This document shows positions 51,527 through 60,016 of a stretch of DNA of 64,000 nt, one piece after another. The DNA lies in NCBI RefSeq assembly GCF_900141895.1, contig NZ_FQYT01000007.1, positions 44,940 to 108,939 of the forward strand. The letters are read 5' to 3'. This stretch comes from Parasporobacterium paucivorans DSM 15970 (GTDB taxonomy: Bacteria; Bacillota; Clostridia; Lachnospirales; Lachnospiraceae). A program made the position numbers and the translations under genes. Within the stretch, counting starts at the first letter, position 1; every line of letters begins with the position of its first letter. The notes under the pieces were generated by a model, which was not told the DNA's origin, ran no database searches, and worked only from the letters and a program-made list of their open reading frames with translations.

Positions 51527-51650
51527 GTGCGTCCAGCTAAGGGCGTATAATCCGATGGATGGAACTCCCATCAAGTAAGCTGCTAATCACAGCACTTGAA
51601 GCGAGTCTTGAGCCGGTAGCGGTAATATTACAGGTTAAGCGTAGACAGTT
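51527..51650 (+). other. Possible group II intron 5' relic in a decayed spacer
   Basis: After a terminator-like hairpin (CACTCCC...GAGGGTG, 51500-51518) comes GTGCG, the 5' consensus of group II introns, then a run of short complementary segments (GGATGGAACTCCCATC, GCTGCTAATCACAGC, CTTGAAGCGAGTCTTGAG) reminiscent of intron domain I. No reverse-transcriptase frame or 3' domains V/VI are present. It may be a truncated intron. The rest of 51651-51821 shows only decayed frames. Confidence 0.3.
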
Positions 51651-51821
51651 CTGTACCATAATTGCCAGTATGGGTCTGACACCATTTAACCGGACAGTCC
51701 AAAAGCATCTGAAATAATCGCAAACAAAGACTGCTACAGCAAGACTTCCAGAAAACGCTCAGAATCTTTCCTGCTGATAAATCAGAGCTGTTGTCCGGTG
51801 TATAGGGGCCAGCATTTTTGT

Positions 51822-51995
51822 CTAACAATAAAAAAGCACCCAGAATGAAATGAATTGCTCATTCAAGGTGTACAGTGTAAAATAAATAGGGATAAAGGTG
51901 AAAAAAACCTCGCGGGGTCTTGTGCCTGTAGTGCGGATGTCTTCCAGCAGATCATTTAGTTGTGCGTGATGTTTTAAAAGTCCTGCTTTAGCCAT
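51822..51995 (-). CDS. 57-aa small protein, possibly a gene remnant
   Basis: ATG 51995-51993 on the minus strand is preceded by GGAGGAGGG and opens a frame beginning MAKAGLLKHHAQLNDLLEDI and ending in a hydrophobic stretch (FTFIPIYFTLYTLNEQFISF). A good ribosome site with an abrupt hydrophobic end suggests the head of a longer, decayed gene. Not recognised. Confidence 0.35.
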   Translation of the reverse strand: MAKAGLLKHHAQLNDLLEDIRTTGTRPREVFFTFIPIYFTLYTLNEQFISFWVLFYC

Positions 51996-52123
51996 AACCC
52001 TCCTCCAAAAGTGAAAGTATATCACAATCGGTGGAGAGTGCGAAACAAGTTATTTGTTTAATGTACATGTTGTGTCATGACTTGCCGGATCATTGAATAC
52101 CAATTATTGAATGGAGTAACGCG

Positions 52124-52852
52124 ATGAATAAATTAATAAAATATATCATAGCACTGACAAACCTATATGGTTTGGTCCACAAGAATAAAGTGCTGGAGAT
52201 TTATAACAGCCAGAATGAGGATCCAATCACCATTGAGGATGTGGAAGCCTATCTCAGCAAACCAACAAAAGATCTGGGAGATTCATTCATCCAAATTCAT
52301 AAAGACTATTTTGTCAAAGAGATTATTTTGGAAAACAAGGAATTTGATTTGATGCTGAGGAAGAAAGCAGACAAGCCGTACTATGTTCCTGGAGAGGATG
52401 AACTCCTGAACTATGTGGATGAATTATACTTTGAAAGGAACAGGCAGTATACTGCTCTGCTCAAGTTTGTGGAGAAGAACTTCTTTAAAGAAGGGGATGA
52501 GAAGGCAGAATGGCTGTGTGATGACATTCAGGGTATGTGCCAGTTTGGAGTGGGTATGCAGACCATCCTTGATGCCTTTAATCAAAGACAAATCCATTTC
52601 AAGGACCAGAAACAGGTCAGCGATGTTATGAATCTTATTATGGATCTACTCAATAATGTCCGGATATGGGAGAATAACGGTCATACACCTAATGAAATCC
52701 ATGAGAAATTTGAGAAGCCACATTTAAGACCCCTGCCGGTTAAGCCCTTTGAGTTTGGCGGAACTGATACCAGGAGGGAAAAAATCGGCAGGAATGATCC
52801 ATGCCCCTGTGGCAGTGGCAAGAAATATAAGAAGTGCTGTGGAGGGAAGTAG
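52124..52852 (+). CDS. SEC-C metal-binding motif protein
   Basis: The 242-aa protein ends in [21 protein letters not shown], the zinc-binding SEC-C motif shared with SecA. The first 220 residues are mostly helical, with no recognised domain. SEC-C proteins often act in protein quality control or nucleic acid metabolism, but this one cannot be assigned a function. It is not obviously part of capsule synthesis. Confidence 0.8.
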   Translation: MNKLIKYIIALTNLYGLVHKNKVLEIYNSQNEDPITIEDVEAYLSKPTKDLGDSFIQIHKDYFVKEIILENKEFDLMLRKKADKPYYVPGEDELLNYVDELYFERNRQYTALLKFVEKNFFKEGDEKAEWLCDDIQGMCQFGVGMQTILDAFNQRQIHFKDQKQVSDVMNLIMDLLNNVRIWENNGHTPNEIHEKFEKPHLRPLPVKPFEFGGTDTRREKIGRNDPCPCGSGKKYKKCCGGK

Positions 52853-52865
52853 AAGGAGGATATAA

Positions 52866-52943
52866 ATGGGGTTGTTTGAACGATTAAAGGAACCGGTTTT
52901 CCTGAAGGACAAGGAGACGGAAGTATATGAAAATGCAAAATGA
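52866..52943 (+). pseudogene. Truncated N-terminus of a NERD-like protein
   Basis: A good GGAGGATATAA site precedes a 25-codon frame, MGLFERLKEPVFLKDKETEV plus five residues. Starts of this kind (GLFxRLKxPVFLK) are familiar from nuclease-related-domain proteins of clostridia; the rest of the gene is missing. It overlaps the start of the next gene by 17 bases, so it may now act only as a translational lead-in. Confidence 0.45.
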
Positions 52944-54243
52944 GAAATTTGAATTTCAATCGGTTATAAAATTTTGGCTGCTCGTTTTTGCATCAGTAAC
53001 ACCTCTACTGTATGTGCCAATCGGAGGGACGCTGAATTCGTATTTCCCGAAACTGGTTTTCCTGATTACAATATCCGTCTTTTTAGTGGCATCCATTATA
53101 CTGTTTAGAAAACAGGCGCACCCCTTGTTTGAATTTGACACAGAGAACAAATTTTTGCTGGCTCTCTATATTCTGCTTATTATTTCTACATTCTTCGCAT
53201 TGGACAGGACTACGGCTATTTTTGGCTCTACGGTTCGCTTTGAAGGACTGGTGGCATTAACGATTTATTTTTTTGTTTTTTCGTGTTCCCGGAAAATAGA
53301 AACACTCGGTAAGAATTTCATTCTGATTATGATTTTAACTGGAACCATAATTAGTATTCATGGAATCCTGCAGGTATATGGATTTGACCCTGTGCCCGTA
53401 CATTTTTATGCTGAAATTCTTGTCAAAATGCATTCATCTTTTTCTTCCATGGGGCAGCCCAATCATCTCGGCACGTATTTAGTGCTGCTCATCCCTTTTG
53501 CAGTGTATGTGTACATTGAAAAGAAACATGTTTTAGGATTCTGGTTTTACAATATTATGTTTTTTGCCCTATTGTGCACGAATACGAGGGGAGCCTGGAT
53601 CGGTTTTTTTGTTAGTTTATGTATATATTTTATCTTTAAAGTGAAGAATCATAAAACAACTGGGGAGGAGAAAAGGAAAACACTTTATGTTATTTCTGCA
53701 TCCGTTTTATTGCTTATACTATTTTCGCTGACGAATGAAAATAGTTTTGGAGCAAGATTTATTTCAATTTTTCTGGATTTTTCAAAAGTTGCGAAAGATG
53801 CGGATGATGCAGATGGTGCTGGTTCAGGCAGGATATACATCTGGAAAAAGGCGATTGAATTAATAAAGGCGAGACCTTTATTTGGCGTTGGGCCTGATAA
53901 TGTATCTGTTGCTCTCAGGACATTCTATGAAAAAGATGTCTTGAAGAACTGCGGTGAAATTGGGTTTTATAACTGGAGCAAAGTGCATAATGAATATCTG
54001 CAGACTGCAGTAACGACGGGGATTCCATCCCTGCTTGTCTATATCGGTTTTGTGGGTATTATCTTAAAAAAGGCGACTTCAAGAATCAGACATTCCGATA
54101 TTTATCTGCCATTGACAGCTTCTTTGACAGGGTTTTATGTAATAGGATTTTTTAATAACGAAGTCATCATGTTTGCCTATATATTATGGATGTTTCTGGG
54201 GCTTGCGTGTTCAAAAAAGGTAATAAGTTTTAAAAATGGGTAG
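52927..54243 (+). CDS. O-antigen ligase/polymerase family membrane protein
   Basis: The 438-aa protein has 10-12 helices and typical WaaL/Wzy_C features: FALDRTTAIFGSTVRFEGL, FSSMGQPNHLGTYLVLLIPFAVYVY, LLCTNTRGAWIGFFVSL, and a long loop with KARPLFGVGPDNVSVALRTFYEKDV ... WSKVHNEYLQTAVTTGIPSLLVYIGFVG. It probably ligates or polymerises a glycan. It is a second candidate polymerase besides the one at 43.6 kb, so the two may serve different polymers. Confidence 0.87.
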   Translation: MKMQNEKFEFQSVIKFWLLVFASVTPLLYVPIGGTLNSYFPKLVFLITISVFLVASIILFRKQAHPLFEFDTENKFLLALYILLIISTFFALDRTTAIFGSTVRFEGLVALTIYFFVFSCSRKIETLGKNFILIMILTGTIISIHGILQVYGFDPVPVHFYAEILVKMHSSFSSMGQPNHLGTYLVLLIPFAVYVYIEKKHVLGFWFYNIMFFALLCTNTRGAWIGFFVSLCIYFIFKVKNHKTTGEEKRKTLYVISASVLLLILFSLTNENSFGARFISIFLDFSKVAKDADDADGAGSGRIYIWKKAIELIKARPLFGVGPDNVSVALRTFYEKDVLKNCGEIGFYNWSKVHNEYLQTAVTTGIPSLLVYIGFVGIILKKATSRIRHSDIYLPLTASLTGFYVIGFFNNEVIMFAYILWMFLGLACSKKVISFKNG

Positions 54244-54381
54244 AAATCACAGAGTGAAATTGATACAGTATATATTTGCGTTGAAGGGATATACCATTAA
54301 AGCACTAAAATCATTGATTAATTCAATGAAATAGAGCATAATAAAAAGAAATTTATTCATAACCAAAAGGGGATTATAGCA

Positions 54382-55461
54382 ATGAAAGAAAAAAAGACCA
54401 GCAATAAAAAGAAAATCATGTTTGGGGTATCTGCTATTGTTGCCCTGGTAATCATAGCAATTACGGGAACATATGTTGTAGCACATTATTTTCTGAATAA
54501 AGTGAATTATGAAAATGTGGAGGGGTATGAGATAAAGGAGACATCTGATTTGGATGAGGATGAAGGAACAGGTCTTCCAGAGGCGGATCCATCTGATGTG
54601 GCTTATTTAGAGGGGTTGATTGATGAGAATATAAAAAATGCAGCGCTTGCGGACAGTAAAGATGTAAGGAATATCCTGGTGATCGGATGTGATACCAGGA
54701 CACAGGGTGGTGGCGGCCGTTCGGATTCGATGATCTTGGTGTCCATTAATACAAAAACAAATCAAATCATATCTACTTCTTTTTTACGGGATATTTATCT
54801 GCAGATTCCGGGATTGTCTGCGAAAAACCGCTTGAATGCAGCTTACAGCTATGGAGGCGCCGGCCTGTTGATTGATACCATAGAGCAGAATTTCAAGGTT
54901 AAAATTGATAATTATGTGGCAATTGATTTCTTTGCTTTTATGGAAATAATAGATGCAACCGGAGGCGTGACTCTAAACGTCAGTGCAGCCGAAATCAATG
55001 TAATGAATAATTATATTAGTGAATTAAACAAACTGTTGAAGCTTTCTTCAAACGATGGGAAGCTAACGGCTGCAGATGCAGGTACAATTCATTTAAGCGG
55101 AAAGCAGGCACTGGCCTACTCAAGAGTACGTTATGTGGGGAACGCTGATTTTGAGCGGACATCGAGACAACGAAAAGTAATGGAAGCGACTTTCCAAAAT
55201 GTTGAAAACCTGGGTCTGACTAAGCTGATGAGCTTGCTTGATGATTTGCTGCCAGCTGTAACGACGGATATGCCAGAAAGTACGATGCTCAGACTGATGA
55301 TGGATATGAAGGATTATAAAAATTATGATATTGTACAGTGGAGCATCCCTTATGAGAACAAGTATACCAGCCTGAATATAAGAGGTATGCAGGTGCTGGG
55401 CATAGATTTCAACGTAAACATCAATCAGCTGCAGACGGCTATTTATGGAACTGGCAACTAG
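54382..55461 (+). CDS. LytR-CpsA-Psr (LCP) glycopolymer transferase
   Basis: The 359-aa membrane-anchored protein (helix about 13-36) has VRNILVIGCDTRTQGGGGRSDSMILVSINTKTNQIISTSFLRDIYLQIPG, RLNAAYSYGGAGLLIDTIEQNF, VKIDNYVAIDFFAFMEIIDATGGV and ALAYSRVRYVGNADFERTSRQRKVM, with the pyrophosphate-binding arginines. LCP enzymes attach capsule or teichoic polymers to peptidoglycan on the outer face of the membrane. Its position fits anchoring of the polysaccharide made upstream. Confidence 0.94.
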   Translation: MKEKKTSNKKKIMFGVSAIVALVIIAITGTYVVAHYFLNKVNYENVEGYEIKETSDLDEDEGTGLPEADPSDVAYLEGLIDENIKNAALADSKDVRNILVIGCDTRTQGGGGRSDSMILVSINTKTNQIISTSFLRDIYLQIPGLSAKNRLNAAYSYGGAGLLIDTIEQNFKVKIDNYVAIDFFAFMEIIDATGGVTLNVSAAEINVMNNYISELNKLLKLSSNDGKLTAADAGTIHLSGKQALAYSRVRYVGNADFERTSRQRKVMEATFQNVENLGLTKLMSLLDDLLPAVTTDMPESTMLRLMMDMKDYKNYDIVQWSIPYENKYTSLNIRGMQVLGIDFNVNINQLQTAIYGTGN

Positions 55462-55527
55462 AAAATCACCTTTTACTTATTTGCAAATAATTCCAACGTG
55501 CAATCACAAAAAATGGGAGCAAAAGGC

Positions 55528-56046
55528 ATGAAAGAGAAAATTGAAAAGTTTATTCGAAATTCATCAGAGACAACTAAAGCTGCAGTAATAGCTACCAGTG
55601 CGGTAATAATAGTAGGAATTGTGTCGGTGTCAATTCATGCAGCAAGAGGAAATGATATCGAGGTTTCTGCATTGAAAGAAACTACTACTGTAGCGACAGA
55701 GGAGTCTGTGGAAGAAGTTACCATCGTGGAAGAAGCTGCCATTCAAGTGGAAACAACTGCAATAGTTGAAGAGTCGAGTATTTCCAAAACCACATTACAA
55801 ATTAAAAATGTTAAAAAAACGAATTCAACAACTGCAAATTCAACGGAAGTGCAAACCACGGCCATGGCACAGATGGAGAATAACAATATTATAGAACCTG
55901 TAGCAGGAGAACCCGCTGTCGCAGAAGAACCTATTGTGGAGGAACCTGTTGTTGAAGAACCCATTGTTGCAGAAGAGCCAGTCGTGGAGGATCCTGTAGT
56001 TGAAGAGCCAGTCGTGGAGGATCCTGTTGTTGAACCGGGCACTTGA
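55528..56046 (+). CDS. Signal-anchored protein with acidic Pro/Val/Glu repeats
   Basis: From ATG 55528 (GGGAG ahead; 55513 is an alternative) the 172-aa protein has a membrane helix (AAVIATSAVIIVGIVSVSIHAA), a threonine/glutamate-rich stalk, and a tail of repeated EEPVV/EDPVV units. Two exact 30-bp DNA repeats lie at 55972-56031. It ends abruptly at VVEPGT, about 250 bp before an insertion sequence, so a C-terminal domain may have been lost. It follows the LCP gene and may span the cell wall. Confidence 0.65.
   Translation: MKEKIEKFIRNSSETTKAAVIATSAVIIVGIVSVSIHAARGNDIEVSALKETTTVATEESVEEVTIVEEAAIQVETTAIVEESSISKTTLQIKNVKKTNSTTANSTEVQTTAMAQMENNNIIEPVAGEPAVAEEPIVEEPVVEEPIVAEEPVVEDPVVEEPVVEDPVVEPGT
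55972..56031 (+). repeat. Two 30-bp tandem repeats encoding EEPVVEDPVV
   Basis: Copies 55972-56001 and 56002-56031 differ at one base; a setting for slippage that would change tail length in steps of ten residues. Confidence 0.85.
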
Positions 56047-56456
56047 CACTGCCCCTAAAATCTAAGACGTTTTAATTAATTTTGGATATTCCGGCAAAAT
56101 AGTGCACCGTGTGATTGTTGAAGTGGATTTATATTCGCATCCCGATGTCCGTATACCAAACATGCTGGATTTTGAAGTCATCAAAGATGAAGACAGGCAA
56201 ATGCAGTTGCCTGAGTTTTTGGGGATACTAGGCCAAAAATTTAAAAAACTACAAGTTTTTCGGTGCGACTAATTAAAGGATGTTGTCCGATGCGGCGGAG
56301 TGTTTGTTGTAAGATAAATACGTAGTAAGTTGCGAGAGAAAAATCCATAGTGTTGCAAGTTGCATTTTCCATAATAATGCAAAAAATCCATTGCAGGCAC
56401 CAGTACAGTCCTATATCCTTGTATCTGACCAAAGAAAACAGGGAGGACAATGGAGA

Positions 56457-57992
56457 ATGCTCACAATGGATCAAATACATGATATCAGATTTCGCTACTT
56501 TGCAAAAGGAGAAAACATCTCACAAATCGCAGCTGCTTTAAATCTAGACTGGAGGACCGTCCGTAAATATATCGATCAAAAAGATTTCAACGAACCGCTT
56601 CCAAAACCTGCCTCGGAACAAAGATTCTGTCCAAAGCTGGATCCATATAAGCCAGCCATTGATGAATGGCTGGAAGCTGATAAGTCAGCACCCAGAAAGC
56701 AGCGGCACACAGCAAAGCGTGTCTACAACCGTTTAAAAAAAGAGGTGGAGCTGTTTGACTGTTCCTATCGAACTGTTGCTGAATATGTTGCTCATAAAAA
56801 GAAGCTGATTTACGCGGGCAAAAAGGATGCCTACCTTCCGCTTGAGCACAAACCCGGAGAAGCCCAGGTTGATTTTGGAACGGCACAGTTTTATGAAAAC
56901 AGCAAATGTATTATGGGGAAATACCTGGAAGTATCATTTCCCTGTAGTAACAAGGGATACCTGCAGCTGTTTTATGGAGAAAACTCGGAGTGCCTCCTGG
57001 AGGGGTTGGATGCCATCTTCCGACATATTGGCTGTGTCCCTCATGAATTATGGTTCGATAATACAAGGAGCATTGTCTCAGAGATTATCCATGGTGGGGG
57101 CAGGAACATAACGGAAAAATTCAGTCGTTTTCAGGAACATTACAACTTTCGGGCTGTGTTCATGAATCCGGGCGAGGGGCACGAAAAAGGAAACGTAGAG
57201 AACAAAGTCGGGTACCACCGCAGGAACCTCCTGGTGCCGGTACCGCACTTCATTTCCCTTTCGGATTTCAACAGCCAGCTTCTCACCATGTGTGAAGAAG
57301 ATGCAGACCGCGAACACTATCGCCATAACGAAACCATAGAGGAGCTGTTCCGGTCTGATCTGAAAGCCTGCCACCCACTGCCCATTATCCCCTTTGACCT
57401 GACAGGACGCACCACGCTGAAGGCCAACAAATGGGGAAAGGTCTATTTAAACAAAGGCCTGCATGAGTATTCGGTTTCCCCCAGGCATGCCGATACGACC
57501 GTCAGCGTAGTGTTCACATCATCCCTGGTGATTATCCAGGATGAGAACTACCGGGAAATCGTCCGTCACAAGCGTTTGTATGGAGCGTTTAAACAACAGC
57601 AGATGGACTGGCTGCCATACCTTAAGCAGCTCTCCGTACGCCCCCGTGCTTTGAAATATACAGGCATCTATGAGATGATGCCGAAGACAGTGAAAGAATA
57701 CCTTGATTCCTGCTCAAACAAAGAAGTAGGACAGGTGCTGAAGGTGCTTGCCGAACTGACCGAACATACCGGTTTTGAAAGTGCCGTAAATACAGTAAAA
57801 CAGGCAGTACAGTATCAGGCAACGGATAGCGACAGCCTTAAAAACCTTTACCGAAGACTGTACTCAGATGTACCCGAACTTCCTCCGATGCGGCTGAACC
57901 AGGGGATTCCGCAAATGGCACAGATACAGGCAAACCTCATTGCATATGATGCATTCCTGGGAAGAAAGGAGGGCATCGCAAATGTTAGATAA
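56457..57992 (+). CDS. istA: IS21 transposase IstA (element A)
   Basis: The 511-aa protein has an HTH start (LTMDQIHDIRFRYFAKGENISQIAAALNLDWRTVRKYID), the RKQRHTAKRVYNRLKKE segment and an rve integrase core with catalytic acids in GEAQVDFG, ELWFDNTRSIV and EGHEKGNVENKVGYHRRN. GGAGG lies ahead of ATG 56457. It cuts and joins DNA at the element's ends; it overlaps istB by 11 bases. Confidence 0.95.
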   Translation: MLTMDQIHDIRFRYFAKGENISQIAAALNLDWRTVRKYIDQKDFNEPLPKPASEQRFCPKLDPYKPAIDEWLEADKSAPRKQRHTAKRVYNRLKKEVELFDCSYRTVAEYVAHKKKLIYAGKKDAYLPLEHKPGEAQVDFGTAQFYENSKCIMGKYLEVSFPCSNKGYLQLFYGENSECLLEGLDAIFRHIGCVPHELWFDNTRSIVSEIIHGGGRNITEKFSRFQEHYNFRAVFMNPGEGHEKGNVENKVGYHRRNLLVPVPHFISLSDFNSQLLTMCEEDADREHYRHNETIEELFRSDLKACHPLPIIPFDLTGRTTLKANKWGKVYLNKGLHEYSVSPRHADTTVSVVFTSSLVIIQDENYREIVRHKRLYGAFKQQQMDWLPYLKQLSVRPRALKYTGIYEMMPKTVKEYLDSCSNKEVGQVLKVLAELTEHTGFESAVNTVKQAVQYQATDSDSLKNLYRRLYSDVPELPPMRLNQGIPQMAQIQANLIAYDAFLGRKEGIANVR

Positions 57993-58740
57993 CGAGATTT
58001 CCGAATGTTGCAGGCGGCTCAGACTGAGCCGCAACCTTGCGGAAAGAGCCCAGTTTTCCGAAGGCAGAAGCCATCAGGAGTACCTCTACAACCTTTTGTC
58101 ATCCGAACTGGAGTATCGAACGCAGACCCGGACAGAAAAGTTGGTCAGCAGTGCTGGGTTTAATGCCGTTAAAACTTTCGATGGATACCGTTTTGATGAG
58201 ATAACCCTGCCATCCGATCTCACTGTAGAAAGCCTGAAATCCCTGGTTTTTATCCATGAAAAGAAAAACCTTATCATGTATGGAGGCACAGGCACAGGAA
58301 AGACTATGCTGTCAACAGCCCTCGGCATATCCGCCTGTAAACAGGGGATTCCGGTAAAGTTTTTCCGGACGGCAGCCTTGGTGAACAGACTTTCAGAGGC
58401 AAAGAAGGCAGGTACATTAAGCGCCTTCCTGAAAAAGCTGAATAAGGCGGAGGTCATCATCCTGGATGAATACGGTTACGTCCCTTTGGACAGGACCGGT
58501 GCGCAGCTGCTCTTTGAGATCATATCGGACTGCTATGAGCAGAAAAGCATTATACTTAATACGAATCTCGAGTTTTCAAGGTGGGCAAATATCCTTTATG
58601 ATGAACAGATGACAGCCGCGATGCTCGACCGGTTGCTCCATCACTGCCATCTTTTGTTATTCCCCGGTGCCAGCAATCGAATGAAGGAATCCAGCATCAA
58701 CGATCTGTACCGTTCCATATCCGAGAACGCAATAAAGTAA
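57982..58740 (+). CDS. istB: IS21 helper ATPase IstB (element A)
   Basis: The 252-aa AAA+ protein has a P-loop (LIMYGGTGTGKTMLSTALG), Walker B (EVIILDEYGYVPLDRTGAQLLFEII) and sensor TNLEFSRW. It selects target DNA and stimulates IstA. Start ATG 57982 has AAGGAGGG inside istA. Confidence 0.95.
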   Translation: MLDNEISECCRRLRLSRNLAERAQFSEGRSHQEYLYNLLSSELEYRTQTRTEKLVSSAGFNAVKTFDGYRFDEITLPSDLTVESLKSLVFIHEKKNLIMYGGTGTGKTMLSTALGISACKQGIPVKFFRTAALVNRLSEAKKAGTLSAFLKKLNKAEVIILDEYGYVPLDRTGAQLLFEIISDCYEQKSIILNTNLEFSRWANILYDEQMTAAMLDRLLHHCHLLLFPGASNRMKESSINDLYRSISENAIK

Positions 58741-58941
58741 CCGTTAACCAGCCTGCAATTCAGGATTTCTGCTGTATAAAAAGGAGAAATCCTGTCTTGC
58801 AAAACTATGGAAAATGCAGAGTGCAACGTTCTGTATTTTCTGCTCGCAACTTTTTGGAACTGGCTCTTGCAAAAAACAGCGGAGCTACCTGATATTGAGA
58901 GTTACTGCGCCTGGTCCACATCCAGTCCCCATCCATTCCTG

Positions 58942-59868
58942 TCATTTTAATGCGGACTCTCCCGCATGCCGCAGTCGAACAGACTTCCGGTATTCATTTG
59001 GTGTATTTCCTGTAAACTTTTTAAATTGCTTGCCAAAGTAGCTGTGATGGTTAAACCCGCAGTCTGCAGCAATTTCAGATATGGATCTGTCTGAAACAGA
59101 AATTTGTTTAATGGCTTGTTCCAGACGATATTCAATCAGATATTCAAATGGTTTTTTGCCCAGTACCTTTCTGAAGCAGCGGAAGCATTCGCTCTTACTG
59201 ATATTGGCGGATTCTGATATATCAGTTATTGAAATATCTTCCGAATAATGTGAATGGATATACTCCATCATTAGTTTTGTCCGTCTTACGTCTGGCGGGC
59301 TTTTTTTTCTTTCCCCTTTTAGTGATTCGCCCAGATTGGTTATTATCTCTAGCCACGCAAGACAGATATTATTATGATATTGCAGTTCATAACTAAATGT
59401 AGGGTTTGCTTCCAAAATGCTCAGAGATTTTATTGCATCCAGAATTCGTCGTTGCCATGGAATCTTGCCGTAAAGACCCGTGCCCGGAAATCCGCTGTTT
59501 GCAATAAAGGGAGCCACACAGTTTTGATAAACCAGGCTGTGCGGAGCCATAATGAATTCTGGTGAAAATGCAACAGCGAACATGATTGCATCATCACACT
59601 CGAGATCAGGTTCCGCGCTGTGCATCGTACCAGAGTTTATGAATACGCCATCACCTGTACTCAAGATAATGCACTGTTCTCCGAGATAATACCGAACGGT
59701 ACCCTGAAGAATAACGACTAATTCCAACTCCGTATGCCAATGCCAGTTTAGCCTGTTGTTTAATAATCTCGAAAATACATCCATAAAACACCTTACTGGG
59801 AATTGTGGAGTCCCATATTGTAATATGGATTGCAGATTAGAATCTACATCAATATAAGATACATACAT
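58942..59868 (-). CDS. AraC-family transcriptional regulator
   Basis: The 308-aa protein has an N-terminal cupin sensor (FPVRCFMDVFSRLLNNRLNWHWHTELELVVILQGTVRYYLGEQCIILSTGDGVFINSGTMHSAE) and a C-terminal double HTH (DISITDISESANISKSECFRCFRKVLGKKPFEYLIEYRLEQAIKQI ... SISEIAADCGFNHHSYFGKQFKKFTGNTPNEYRKS). The start at 59868 has AAGAGG ahead; a longer in-frame start at 59913 overlaps the operator. Divergent from the MATE exporter, which it probably activates. Confidence 0.9.
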   Translation of the reverse strand: MYVSYIDVDSNLQSILQYGTPQFPVRCFMDVFSRLLNNRLNWHWHTELELVVILQGTVRYYLGEQCIILSTGDGVFINSGTMHSAEPDLECDDAIMFAVAFSPEFIMAPHSLVYQNCVAPFIANSGFPGTGLYGKIPWQRRILDAIKSLSILEANPTFSYELQYHNNICLAWLEIITNLGESLKGERKKSPPDVRRTKLMMEYIHSHYSEDISITDISESANISKSECFRCFRKVLGKKPFEYLIEYRLEQAIKQISVSDRSISEIAADCGFNHHSYFGKQFKKFTGNTPNEYRKSVRLRHAGESALK

Positions 59869-59917
59869 GTTACAACCTCTTCTTGGCGATATAATTATAC
59901 TTTCCAGTATCATTGTA

Positions 59918-59952
59918 GTAGAATTACAAAAAAAATGATATTATAATTCTAC
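59918..59952. promoter_or_regulatory. Divergent operator between araC and MATE genes
   Basis: Perfect 9-bp inverted repeat GTAGAATTA (59918-59926) and TAATTCTAC (59944-59952). The right arm overlaps a TATAAT (59942-59947) for the exporter, which has no good -35 box, consistent with activator dependence. Confidence 0.65.
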
Positions 59953-60016
59953 CATGTGTGAAATTCTAAGTCAAAAGCATATTGCCGGGATATCATTAGA
60001 AAAAGAGGAAATCATC

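Larger units (their letters stand above)
56301..58878 (+). mobile_element. IS21-family element A (complete, 2578 bp)
   Basis: Ends begin TGTTTGTTGTAAGA (left) and, on the complementary strand, TGTTTTTTGCAAGA (right). Both continue in register to AGTTGCGAG at position 36 and then to TGCATTTTCCATA, giving the multiple terminal repeats typical of IS21. The element is bracketed by the direct repeat GCGGAG (56295-56300 and 58879-58884), a 6-bp target duplication. istA and istB are both open, so it looks intact and recent. Confidence 0.92.

Noticed and set aside
55917..56040. A CRISPR-like repeat array
   Set aside because: The repeats are coding, contiguous without spacers, and encode EEPVV units.
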